Of a stretch of 64,000 bases of DNA, positions 51,567 to 63,426 are shown one piece after another. Source of the DNA: Fasciolopsis buskii (taxonomy: Eukaryota > Platyhelminthes > Trematoda > Plagiorchiida > Fasciolidae). A program made the translations under genes and the position numbers. Numbering within the stretch: the stretch's first letter is position 1; each line of letters opens with the position of its first letter. The stretch lies in assembly GCA_008360955.1 (NCBI GenBank), contig LUCM01001620.1:132244-196243 (forward strand), in the 5' to 3' direction. The notes beneath the pieces are model-generated. The model was given only the letters and a program-made list of their open reading frames with translations. It did no database searches and was not told the DNA's origin.

Positions 51567-51934
51567 CAGGGGATAATAATTTGTGCTTAGTGTTTCCTTT
51601 GGAAATGCTTCTTCACTCAGCGTCTCATGCTTGAAAAGTTTGCGGATTCTACTTTAATGTCTGGATGTGGACGGCTTTGTATCACATGGGAAGGAAAACG
51701 ATGAAATTCAGATACCGCTTACGTCTTAAGGAGGCAGACCACTGATTGAGAAATCAAGTTGCCAAGAAGCACTTGAACGATGTATTACTACACCACCTAA
51801 ATTCACTAGAAGCGGAATCCTTTCGCCTGTATTAGGTCACTGTAATTCGTCAGAAAGAAACAACCATAAGCCAGTTTCGAAGTATTTTTCGAATAACCGT
51901 CAAAGTTCTAACATACCAGTAACGAACCACTTAA

Positions 51935-52329
51935 ATGGCTCAGAAAGATTCAGCAGGCCTAGAATACCAACACAACTACCGGTACATTGCGCTAACATTC
52001 ACCGACAGTGGAACACGCTGGTTGAAAAGCACTCCATATTACATTGTTCTACGGTCAGATAAGAGATCCGAATTGGTGGTGGTGAACCAACTACATTATA
52101 TAGGGAAATGCTGGTAACCCTGGCTGACGAAACCGAATTAAAACCAGATTCATTTGTTGATAATCTACAAGATCGGATAAAGGATTTTTGCCTGCCTGAT
52201 AACTTTATTGCTCAAACATACACTAGGAAAACAGCTACACTCTTTTGTCCAAGATTATTTCAAACATCGCAGATATATAGGCTAATAAGGGCTTCTAAAA
52301 CAGGTGTTTCATTTCGACCCTTTCGGTAA
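51935..52329 (+). mobile_element. Possible gypsy-like pol C-terminal fragment, opposite strand
   Basis: Two overlapping open frames (51935-52117 and 52108-52329) read RWLKSTPYYIVLRSDKRSEL and then KPDSFVDNLQDRIKDFCLP. They resemble, in order, the 'W...LPLVLLGxRSxxKxDLG' and 'DPxxFVxxLxxxMxxLxP' blocks of gypsy integrase C-termini. The similarity is weak but collinear. It lies 370 bp from a comparable fragment on the other strand. Confidence 0.4.
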
Positions 52330-55300
52330 CCGGCTCGTGGCCGAACCACATGGGCTAATATTTGGCTGATATACACAAGTACGTTAGAATGACAATTTCC
52401 CAGTCAGCTTCAGGGATAGCTTTGAAAAGTCCGAGCTTATAAAATGCAAGAATACAAACAGTCGTTTAATATTAGTCATGAACATGTATTCTTTTTTACA
52501 AATGTTTCACAGTATGAATTCGCCGTAACAGTATACGGGACAACAGGCAAGGAGAGAACTTATTGGCTTACCTTGCAGCGACTTATTAGGGCTGCCGCTG
52601 CTGCTTTTATCAAAGTAGATTTATATTCCTTTTTCAACCTGGTCAACAAAAAGGCAGCTTGCACTGACGAGTTCGCTTGCACCCATTCGAGAGGACGTAT
52701 ATACTGCAGGACTTAAAATGTTGAACGACCAGAGTAGTCGAGTGCTTGAATGACTTATAAAAACCGTCGAATTCAGAAACAAATGCAAATGAGTATTATG
52801 TCTGAAAAGAATCAATATATTGCAAATATGTTATTTCCACTTATATCAGGCCCAGAGGAGGGCACACGGCCTGTGACAAATCAAGATAGGGACCAAGTTC
52901 CTGTAAAGGACAACAAAGATTTGGCATTGCGTGTCTGGCGTTTGAATTGGAATATACGGTGGTAGGTCAAATCCAAGGAACTGATAACAAAACCCAAGAA
53001 AAAGTGACTGATTTTTAAGCTACGGCTACCCAACAATAGAAAACATCATGCAGCGGGTTGTTTGTATGCCGTTATCTTCATTCTGGCTGTATAGGTGTTG
53101 ATGATGGGTGACAAGCCTACTAGACCTTGGCTCATGTGTTTCCCTTCTACTTTTCCATCTTCCAGAGCAGCAAGTTTCTAACCCCATTTCGGAAGAGTTC
53201 AGGCTCCATGCATGTTACAGTAACAACCTTAAAGTGATCCAGTGGGGTATGCGCGCATGGGGCTATGAACACGCACACAACATACGAATAACTGGAACAA
53301 ACAGAGGTTGGAATAGTTAAAGGAGATCCGTGACAGAGGGTACGAAACAGAATTCAGTGGGAACGCTATAAATTCTTTGCCGTCGGCGTAAGTGTACATG
53401 TGCCAATCAGTATTATGCACCTAGCAATCGGACTTACATTTTTGGTATCCCGTTAATTGGGAGTCTTATTAAGGGTTGCCTTTTGGCAATTAAGTAGATT
53501 GTTGCGCGGAGGCGAATGAAGCACGCTGTTATACAAAGTGCCGAATAACATTATTCCATACAAGCATTCAGTGGGATAAGGACATTATAACCCAGATGGT
53601 ACCGAATCAGGTAATGCATGACCAGAAAAGCCTATATGATGATGTCGCAGTTAGGATCAAAGACTAACCCTCGGTAAATAAAATGTCGAAAAAGAATTCG
53701 AGGTAGAAAATTTCCCGTTGGCTTTTTGCTTTAAGAAACTGACGTATTATTGAAGATGCCAAATAGATAGACACTGGCATTACCACAACTACACTGTAAG
53801 TATCTTGAACGCATTATACTAGACATCAATATTCTAGAAATCACTCGATACGAATACAAAATATAGATAGGTGAATTCTCCATCGTGCTTATAATAAATC
53901 TACCTGTAACGTTCATGACATGAGGCAGCATATTCCCCAATCAAATTGTTCGAAAACTGTTCCCAAAATGCCGCTTTAGCAACTCGATCTTTGCAGTCCT
54001 TTTCCTGCCTTTGAGATACGGAGAATCATGCGAAATTAATCATTCAGACATTCTTTTAACACTACTTAAAAGCCTAATCCCACAGATATCTGATAAAAAC
54101 CCGGTTCCTCTCAAAATTCAAAACAACAAAATAATAGCTTCTCGAACTAAACTCCTAAGCTTGTCTGGTTCTGACGACAAATGGACAAAGAGCAGCGCGA
54201 TGAACATTTTGCTTATTTACTTTCGATCTTCACTAATTATTACATACCTACCTTTAAGGTCTGCAAAGATTCTATCCCGATAAACACAATGGAAGCTGCC
54301 TAGTGGAATTGAGAATGGGAAACAGAGTTTAGTGTCGAAGTAAACCGAGTATATAGATGAAAAAACGTCGTCCCAAGGAACAGTAAAAATATGAGTTCAA
54401 GGAGCGCCAGCAGCAGAAACACTCCTCTTCTCGTCTCGATTTTGTCACCGGAAATATACGGTATTTGTCTTCCAGCTTGTTTTTTCAATTATATTGCGGG
54501 AAATGATTTGAGTATAAACCTTTAATGCATGGCATTCAATGCGAAGACTTCGTCTCATAAGTATATATATATGTTTGAACATACTTTACTTTATGAACGC
54601 AAAGTAACCTGGAGATAGGATGGCAAAATTCACGAGTCCTTGAATACATCAGTCTTCAGCGGAGTTGCCAATAAATGACACTTGGGTTATTAAAACCCTC
54701 CAGGAAAATGAAATCATCCGGAGCATGGGGATTTCTGTGAGCTTCTCTCGTAGTGCGGTAGGTATCCCAAACCAAAACAAAAATGCCGGTCACTTTATTT
54801 GGTAATTTAGAGGTTAAGACTCTCTACGTACCAGAACAACAAATACGGAGTGAGAAACTGGGGGCATAAACACCGATAAACAAATGTAGGTTCCTACGGT
54901 GGTTGCGGCACCTATCTTGAAAACGAAACAAAATGAACGCTGACATCCAAATGCACTATGTGGTTTAATAAACTTGTTAAACGTCCCGGTAACGTTCTCT
55001 ACTCCCTCCGGAATTGGAAATTGGAAGGACATGCTAGACTGTGTTCCATAAACGCAAAGAAATACTGGATTTTGGGCACATGCCAGCATGTTGTGCATAG
55101 TACAGTTGATGAGAATCTGAATGCATCATCGCAAACAGTTTTTCACTGTTCACCGGCAAGACACTGGTATAAAACTCAGAGAAACTGACGTTTACTGTCC
55201 ACATTTTGATGATGGGAGAAAGAGGATTTTCACCCCTACGGGCCCATTTGCCTTGGAATTTTCCCCCTATATCGCAGCAAGTTGCGCTACATCATTAGAA

Positions 55301-56189
55301 TGTAGCTGTTTAACGGTGTTTCTAATTTGTCATTCCTGTGTTCTATACAGCCATGATATTGCATCATTCACAACAAAAAAACCAATACCTGGAGCAATTT
55401 TTGGTACATTCTTTACGTTGTGATCGCCTCGTTTAATTCGTTCTTATTACAGATGATTTTTGATAAGCATGAGCTTTCGTTCTAAAGAAAGCACTGGTTT
55501 GCCTGGTGCACTCATTCGCAAAAACTCCGTTGGATTTGGGGTGATTATATTTTCCCTGGTTATCGATGGCGTCGAGGAAGTGAGGACTGCTGATCAACTT
55601 GATACACATCTGTGGACTCAGACTGCGTCCTATTCTCAGTGCGTTCTTGTTTGCGCACAAACCACGGTCGCATCAATACGAAGGACCACTTCTTGGATTG
55701 CTGCCTTTAAATGATGGTCACCGAAGTGCTTTCCAGTCAGAGTTTCCAACGCGGCTAACTTTGACACCGAATTCCGGGAGGCGAACAAAAGCTAGGAGCA
55801 AGTAATACACCCAGTATCATCCGCGACAGGCACTTATTGTCATATGGGCCTCAAAGTTTATGGATATTCTCGACCTCATTTACATTTTTGGGCACCCTGC
55901 AGATGTGTACTGCCGGATGCCACACATAGTGTGATGTGCAACTCCGCGATATACGAACTACATAAGATCCTGAGAAACGAACGCAAGCATTGGTGAGTGA
56001 GAACTTGTGTGGAAATGCGAAAGTCTGCAGCCACCACCAACAGTTGAGACCTTTCCCGGGTTATCAGGTGTACTGAGCCACGAAAGTTAAGTATAAACCA
56101 GGTTGCCAAGGCATTCAAAAGCACAAAATTTTATTCAGAAATCTCGGCGAAATAGTTGTGCAAATCATTTTTGGGGTAGATTAAATAAT
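52330..56189. other. Unrecognised sequence
   Basis: There are several 60-100 codon open frames on both strands, including an alanine-rich one at 52444-52716 (plus strand). None has recognisable motifs or convincing splice borders. Confidence 0.35.
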
Positions 56190-56199
56190 TGGCTCGACA

Positions 56200-57345
56200 A
56201 CAGTGCTGCAAACTATGTCTGAAAATGAACCAATGCTGAAAAATGTCAGCCCTCCGCAACACAGGGAGGCGGGTCATCAAAGTGAATGGTTATCTCAAAA
56301 GCACAGGAAATTCCGACTAGATGGGCTGCCTTCTTCTTTTTCCAAGGACAGTAAGAAAGCACTAACAAGCCGTTGCCAAAATTTCTGGCTCAACTTTTTT
56401 AAGGTAACAGGCTTCTAAGGCCTGCAGCGATTCCAAGATGGCACAGATACACAAGAATGGGAAAAGATCCTGATGTGAACACCACAAAGGGACGCGTTTG
56501 GTAAATGCTGCATCTAAATTGCTGGTGGCCTTTGCTGATCTCCGCTTATCTAGCTCCCCCGGATGGTGCATGATTGGATATCAAGCCGGTCTCCGATATG
56601 GTTTGGGTTTTATTGTTCAAATGTTCACGCTGCGACAAATCTCAGAAAATATGTACACCTCCAGTACAATCGCAGTTTGTTTTTCTGACCAGGAAGCAGC
56701 TTGCGTCTATGTTCACTGCTGAGTTCTGCACAACCGCCCCTACTTGAAGGATGTGCTCGGGGCAACCCACACCGCTTGTCCAATCTGTCAGTTTGATCGG
56801 CCAAAGCCAAGTTCGCGCTCACAGCGATCTTTCTCCTCAGTTTACTATCAGAAGTGGTGTTGGTCAGAGGCGTCGCTTTTTGCCTTTTATTTTCAACTTT
56901 GTAGTTGGGAGAGTCATAACAGCTGTCTTATTTTTATGTAAAAACTGTGGCATTAATATTTGCTTAGATGAGAAACTCTCTGACTCAGAGGGTGCAGACA
57001 ACGTTTAGTTATTGAGTGGGAGCCCTAATCAGATTCAGGCTTTGTGAGATTGTCTGAACGATAGAATAGCAATGTCCAAATTGTCTCTTACACTTCCGAA
57101 AATTAAAATACTGTGGCTCAGATATAATGGATCGAAGCGGGAACTTGGCTTTGTTGTGGAAGATGTGGATGGAGTAGACAAATGTAACTTCTTTTGTATT
57201 TGGACTTGATGCAATGATTAATTATGAAATGAAGTATATCCGCGTACACAGAGGACTCAGTTAGTGTTCACCAATTTGAGACTCCCGTGGCATCGGCACG
57301 ACAACCGGTTACCGATCCTAGGTCAGGCATAAACAGATGCCTTGT
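56200..57345 (+). mobile_element. RTE-like retrotransposon fragment
   Basis: Plus-strand RT pieces are in order. NAASKLLVAFADLRL lies near 56.50-56.54 kb, then YQAGLRYGLGFIVQMFTLRQ (56,579-56,638), SQVRAHSDLSPQFTIRSGVGQ (56,811-56,873) with FLPFIFNFVVG, then a broken YADD (EGADNV-stop, near 57.0 kb). The 3' blocks DGVDKC (57.17 kb) and RLPWHRHDNRLPILGQA (about 57.29-57.34 kb) follow. Frameshifts and stops are present throughout, and the 3' end is missing. Confidence 0.82.
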
Positions 57346-58022
57346 GATCTAACCCACCGCGCCGCTTAGTAGCGTGACAGTTAAGTGCAGAAATTTTTCC
57401 TAACTCTGTCGTTGCAATTTTGCAGAATACCTTAGAAGAATTTTGTCAGAAACTCACAGCTTAAGCCTAGGTACCGTGTCTCGTGGTGCAACAGTTAGAA
57501 AAAGCACCAAATCCAAGTAGGTCATTTGTTGCGGGCACGTTTTACTCAAACCCACATAACGCCTACATCGCTGTACTATATTTACTGCCGCAGGTGGTGG
57601 CTGAAGCATAGAGATAGTATCTCGACTACTTTGGATGGGGTTATAAAACATTTAGCCAAGGAGATGAGCCGTGTATACCCAGTTAGACTGTCGCGTAGTG
57701 GTTTACGAGACCTCGCAGGTGGCGGATGATTGAGGCCTTATAATTTGTAGCTCAGTGGGTCAATCCGTTATTTTCTTGAAACGCATTTTCTTATACACAT
57801 ATTTCTATAATATAATAGCTCATGTGACCAATGATTATACCCCTTTTCAGCATTTGCTTTTGAGTAAACAGAGCTGTGAGATAACAACCCAAACCAAAAG
57901 ACTTTGGAGCAGGGCTTATTTTGCAAAGGCTGCGCTGAAGTCAGTTCAGCCCATTTGAGCTTTGCAAAGTGGGCGCATATTTCATGACCAAGCTACAGCA
58001 AAGAATTGAAAATATCACTTAC
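57346..58022. other. Unrecognised sequence
   Basis: A tRNA A-box-like string (TAGCTCAGTGGG) occurs near 57,749-57,760 without a matching B-box. Nothing else was recognised. Confidence 0.35.
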
Positions 58023-58235
58023 GTCTTCCATATAATCGATTATCAGAGATGATGTTGAACGCGTATGCGGTCCGCAAAATATTTGTTCCTGCTTCTGAAG
58101 ATAACCAGGCGAGTAGCTGGAGCCGCGCATCAAAGCCAGTGCCGACTCACTGCGCTCTTTTAGGTCTTCATGGTGCTGCAAAAGCCCAGCCATTCTTTTA
58201 CTCATGGACAATAGATTACTAGCATTATGTGACAA
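58023..58235 (-). CDS. Candidate exon of an unidentified gene
   Basis: This minus-strand segment of 71 codons is open in phase 0, with acceptor tatttcagtcag and a strong donor GAC|GTAAGT. It reads LSHNASNLLSMSKRMAGLLQ and then HHEDLKERSESALALMRG, an amphipathic helix likely to form a coiled coil, followed by a Ser/Thr-rich end. I cannot name the family. A weaker segment upstream (58,391 downwards, encoding VLQFLLEFSDLMEKSKPILQ) could be the preceding exon, although it runs into a stop unless a weak GTATTG donor is used. Confidence 0.5.
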
Positions 58236-59270
58236 CTGACTGAAATATGTCGATTAGCACCGAAAGTACCTTAAGCGAAAGCAAATCCTTGCAATACAGG
58301 ATGAATCTTTGATAACAAACCAGTCAGTGGCTGCAGAATTGGTTTGCTTTTTTCCATCAAATCAGAAAATTCCAGAAGAAACTGCAGCACCCTGCAAAAG
58401 CCTCTCAAGGCCCATCCGTCTTATAGCGCAACTGAGAATTTACGGGTAACAGTCATACGTCTGATCATCAAGTAAACACACCTAGGTTCTCTAGCAGTAA
58501 TTTACAAGCATCTAGAAATTTAGTGCCCTTCAGCGTTTAGCAACATTCGAATAGATTAAACAAAAAGACTCGTTCATGTTACCGAAGATGACAGCAGCAC
58601 TAACGCAGAGCCCTTTTGGGTACCACTATTAAGTTCGGACTACATAGTAAGTGATCTTTCTCCCAAGTATTCTTCCTTTCAGTAGTATGCCTTTAGTGGA
58701 ACCCCAAGAAAATTTAACGCCAGCAGCTGATTAGAAAATTTGTCAGACTCTGTAAAGCACCTGAGTGCCTTTGGCTGGTGCCACTGTTCCTTTGTTCAAA
58801 GATGGTTGAAAACACAGCAGCGATCTTTTCAGAGACCATAAAGGTGAAGCTGGAAGGCTTATGGTTTTCCAAAGGCTCACGTAGTTAAACTGAAAATATT
58901 CATGGCTTGAGTTTACGCAAAGTATAGGCAAAGTAAAAACAATGGTTGTTTGTCAACTTCTTACTTCCACCATTCCGGAGAAACGGCGTTATATTAACTC
59001 TTTTCCATTCCCTTGTCAGGTTTATCTTATTTAAAAATAATCGAAAAAGTAGTTTTAAGGCTGAGTGATTCACTGGGCCAATTTTTACACTGTGTGTAGA
59101 AACACTTCACTTGATCCATGTGACTTATGCATCAACGATAAATAACGTTAACTTACGCTTTTCTCTTTGATGAATAGAATCTCTCCCATTGTTGATATAT
59201 CAATCAGGTTTATTACCAACCCAGACGAAATCCATGTAATACCGGTGGAAGCATGGTGCTCTCAAGTCAC

Positions 59271-59491
59271 TTTGGGTTTATCAGTATCTGAGACATCAAC
59301 GTTTGTCTTTGTGAGTGTTTGGTTTTCTTTTCGAGGTGTAGGTTGCAGCCAAACGTTCATCATAAGCTTTTTGTTGAATGTGAGGACAGCGTTTTCTAGG
59401 TTCCCTGTGGCTGTCGTACCATAATCTGGCAGACCAGTGTCTTCATGGTCGATGTCCCTCTCTAACAGTGATCCGTGAATAAGCTTTCCAT
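59271..59491 (-). CDS. Candidate exon of an unidentified gene
   Basis: This minus-strand segment of 221 nt runs from acceptor atttatatcaatag to a possible donor AAA|GTGACT, phase 1 to 0. The product is polar (HGSLLERDIDHEDTGLPDYG, then FNKKLMMNVWLQPTPRKENQ) without a recognised domain. Phase would allow direct joining to the exon at 58235. It may be from the same gene as that exon, lying upstream of the phosphatase on the same strand. Confidence 0.4.
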
Positions 59492-60689
59492 CTATTGATA
59501 TAAATAAGTTCAGCAAGCTAACAACCTTCTCCTCGAAAAAACTATTCAGTATTGAGCAACGCCGCCATTATGACTTGATATAAAATGAACATTAAGTTTA
59601 TTCTTGGGCCAGTGCACGAGCTGTTGGATCATCATTTATCAGTGACTGTTTGATCTTTCAACATGCATGGAAGAGCAAATACATGAATGTATCCAACTTT
59701 AGTCCGAACTCAAAATCATTTCAGCATTAAAATAGAAAGCGTTGTTACGTGTGCCTTTGTCATTAATCGACAAAGGTGGTGAACGAGTGAGGTTGAGTTG
59801 GTTTTGCAACGCCGTGCCGACGGCCAACCGCTAGGCAAAAAGGTGTGAAAAGAAGGCAACCACCTTATCACCCATTTGTGGACATTCAAGTGACACGTGG
59901 GTGAAACGGATTCGTCGAAGCACGCGTTACGGCTGCGCTGATGAGTGCAACATAAGGAACTGACATTAACTGATGTTAACATTGCACTTGTCTATGTATT
60001 AGAAAAAAGCAAACTGGAAATTAAGTAAATGAACCAATTTCGGAGAGACTTTGCGCCCAAAAGACCTTCAGTTTTTATTCTTTAGTACTGACGTAAAAGT
60101 CCAAGTGAGCGTTTATCTGTACCTATTAGACTGGTTTGCTTTTTCGGTTTGTCTGTCTCAGTGAGCCAGTAAGGTACTCTTTACAAAATAGTGTTGAGCA
60201 CATTTTTCCTCATGTTGGCAAGTTCATTTCGTCAACCAGAAGATGAAGTGGTACATTAGAAAATAGATTTGGCATATCAGCGCGGTTTGGTGAATTATTC
60301 TGACTTTTGGGTCGCATCTAGGTATTGAACTCAGTCATATCGATCTAGACAGCTGCGTTGCACCTCTGGTGAATATATCCAAGAACCTACCCTCTAGGTT
60401 GCTGTAGTATAATACCACCAAAACTACTGGTCTACGTATAATCATCATCATCATCAGTATTATCGTCATCATCATCGTCATTGTCATCATCGTTCAGCGC
60501 TAAATAGCTGGGCAATTCTAAATGACCAAGTATTTTCCCCAAAGGTTCCAATTCTCTAGAAAACGAGTGAATACGCGAGTGAACCAGGATGTGGACCCAA
60601 ACAGGCGCGAAAACATAAAAATGCTGCGGCGACTAACACAAAGAACACAGTTTAACCGTAAAAAGGCACTTTCTAGACATTCTGAATCG
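59492..60689. other. Unrecognised sequence with ATC microsatellite
   Basis: It contains the ATC repeat at 60,441-60,492 and, near 60,330-60,400, a weak tRNA-like string (minus strand, GAGTTCAATACC as a B-box). The repeat lies about 200 bp beyond the recognisable end of the RTE fragment and may be its tail. No gene was recognised. Confidence 0.4.
60441..60492. repeat. ATC/GTC trinucleotide microsatellite
   Basis: This is an imperfect run of ATC units with GTC and ATT interruptions. Confidence 0.9.
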
Positions 60690-62833
60690 ACATAAAATTA
60701 CAACACGATCGCCACTGTTCGCGGTTCACTATCGAGTTCTTTAGTGGGTTCAGCCAGCTAGTTGATCGGTCTTTCGGATTCAAATCTAGAAGACCTGAGA
60801 CATCTGTTTTACTTAAGTTCGTCGTCCATTTTCTTGTTCTACGTTGCCACTTCAGCTGTTGACCTCTAAATGACTCCTTTCATTTTGCGATGGGAACGCC
60901 AAATAGGCCATGGTATGGTAGACGAGCATCCGCCATATGGAATATATAACCCAACCAGCCTGGTCTAATAACCTTCATGCGCTGAGATCAGATATTTGCA
61001 GAGTTGGCAAATAACAGTGGATTCCTAACTTTTACATTACTCACCCGGTCACTCCATCCAATCCAAGTGATATTACGTATAAATCGGTGAGGAAAGTCTC
61101 CGAGCGACAAACTTCTCTGATAAGAATATTGCATGCCTCATAGCCATAAAACGGAACTGAGCGAACTGCGGAAAGGTATACACAAGCTTCCAACTCCAGT
61201 GAAATATTATACCCACGCCACAAGTGCTTCAGTTCAGTGCAAACCGCTAGAGCCTTGCACATGCGCGTGCTCACATCCATTGGTATGATACCGTCCTTCT
61301 TCAGACAACTGCCAAGATAAGTGAAGTGGCCCATATTTACCAGTTCCTATCCATCTAGCATCACGTTCGGTGCTACTGTCGACCAGGCCTGTAATAGCTG
61401 TTTACACGTTGAAGGTTCAAAGCATATGCCAAGCCAAACTACAACCCTTGCGGGTCCATCTAGTGCACAATGTGCATGGTCCTCGGATTTGTACAAGCAC
61501 GCGACGTCAACTGCGTAATCCAGGTCACACAGCCTATCTTCACTTGCCCTTCTAGAAGCCTTGTAAAGCATCTTCTATCGCCTACCAAATGGCAAAGTTA
61601 AATAGAAATGGAAATATTGGACACTCTTGTCGAAAGCTGCTTGTCGTTTCGAATGAACTTGATAGTTCATAGTATACTCCCACGCGAACACAAGTATGCA
61701 TGGACAATACTAGCAGCAGGTCCACGAAATTCTCCGGCGTGCCAATTTCATAGACAGCACTGAATGACGCTGTCCGATCCGACGAGTGGAACGCACTTTT
61801 CAAGTCGTGAAAGACTACGATGATAGATCGACGGTGTTTGCGGTACGTTCTGAGTAGCTGCCAAAGAGTGAATATCCGGTAGATGCAATCTAGACATTGA
61901 CGAAACCTATTTCTGTTGTTCGCAGATGTTACTCGCACGAACCGGTGTGTGACGTTGCGGCATTATTGAAGTTAGGACCCTAGTAAGAATTGAAAATACA
62001 CTAATACCACGATGACCGCCACAGTCACTTTCGTGCTCTTCTTCAAGATGGAAACAATCAGTGACTCAGCCCATGATAACAGGTTACTTTTCCTGTTCTA
62101 AAAGTCAAGAAGCTATAGGGTAAGATATTCTGAAAGGGCTTCTCCACCCAGTTTAAAACAACTTTCGAAAGCTTGTCGAGAGTGGTTACCTCTCCCTCCC
62201 TTGGGTGTCGAGTATTCGACTCTACTTCCACTTCCATTGATGGACCAAGAGACGCCTCTCAAGGATTTGCAGCTCCAGATGTCGGCCTAAATGTTAGCAT
62301 GCGGCCTGCTAAACCGATCCTTAAAGTGCTTAACCCAACGGTCTAGTTTTGTTGTTTACCACGAATGAGCCCACGATTTCTATTGCACATGATCACACTA
62401 ACCGAAGTTCGACATCCGCCGGTGTCCCGTGACTGTCAGCTGAAGTGGCCGCTTCTTCCATCTCTTCAGCTACCAACAGTTTACATGCTTATTTCTAAAG
62501 CTTACCTTCAATGGACGATGCAGCTGTGGGCGCATCTTGTTCACATTCCTGCAATTAGGGAGCTAGTGCTTTTGTTCCACTAGGCTCAACGATCCTTGTG
62601 AGGTCCATTGTCTTTAATGAACGCTGGATCTAGGAAAACAGGCGAGGCCGGTTGCCAAATGCATCATCTGCTTGACTTAGTTTCAGCGCTCATCTGCATT
62701 GCTGCTCGTCGAATTTCGTAGTTTGTCGGATAGTGTCTGTCCATAGCTGTTGCGAACAGATACACCAGACAGAAGATCGACGGCCAATCGGGCTAGTGGC
62801 CGACGTTGATTGCCATTGAGCAGCAGTAAAATT
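60690..62833 (-). mobile_element. RTE-like retrotransposon, longest copy in window
   Basis: The minus strand keeps the order of an RTE-like ORF2 without the endonuclease. It starts with the linker RRPLARLAVDLLSGVSVRNS (about 62.7-62.8 kb), then GHRRMS and HFKDRFSRP-like pieces. Next come QCLDCIYRIFTLWQLLRTYR and IIVVFHDLKSAFHSSDRTA (61.77-61.90 kb), TTSSFRQECPIFPFLFNFAI (61.58-61.65 kb) and DLDYAVDVACLY (YADD mutated to YAVD, near 61.5 kb). The end has HFTYLGSCLKKDG (61.3 kb), LKHLWRGYN and SVPFYGYEA, and a decayed C-terminus down to about 60.7 kb. Its 5' edge meets the left arm of the giant palindrome at 62,834. Confidence 0.85.
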
Positions 62834-63407
62834 TGCATTAAAAACAACACGTGGTTCAAGTCAAAGTATGTATTCCAGTGTAATTTACAATTTTGGAGAA
62901 AACCGCACCAACAGTAGCTTAATGACACAATACCCCAGTCATGTTAGAGCGCCACGTCGATGTGCTATGTACACCGTGATGGAGTTCGTGACAGAGAGCA
63001 ATAAGTCGTTGTCCGCACACAAATTAAGAAGACACCTCCTCATTATTTACTCTCTGAGCAGGCAAGATGCAGCGACCACCCAGAATAAGGAAATTCATAA
63101 AATGAATTTTTCCGTAGATGAGAACAGAAGTGTATTCATAAAAACGCAACTAAACTAGAAAAGTAAGTTTACTCACTTCATTATTCGTTAATAAATCGGT
63201 AGTCTGTTAGATGAGAAAACGAATACATGTTCAAGCACAGCTTACCAACAAAAATGAGAAGAGCATTACAACGGATGCTTTGGTTTGATCGAATCTTATT
63301 GATCCAACCTAGAGTCATACCACAAATATGAAGCTACTCAACTCTTCTGTAAACTAGCAGTTTTCTTCGAATACAAAGAAGTTTCCATGCCTGAGGAGTT
63401 TACAGTG
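62834..63407 (+). repeat. Left arm of giant inverted repeat
   Basis: This 574-bp arm is mirrored by 63,427-64,000, with position x pairing with 126,834 minus x. A 96-codon open frame in it (62,868-63,158) is repeated residue for residue on the minus strand of the other arm, so no change is seen between the arms. That frame has no domain that I recognise and is probably non-coding. The arm may begin further left, because the window ends where its mirror image would continue. Confidence 0.95.
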
Positions 63408-63426
63408 TGGATAGATAAATGCGGTC
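63408..63426. other. 19-bp spacer of the giant palindrome
   Basis: This is the only unpaired DNA between the arms, with no internal symmetry. Confidence 0.9.
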
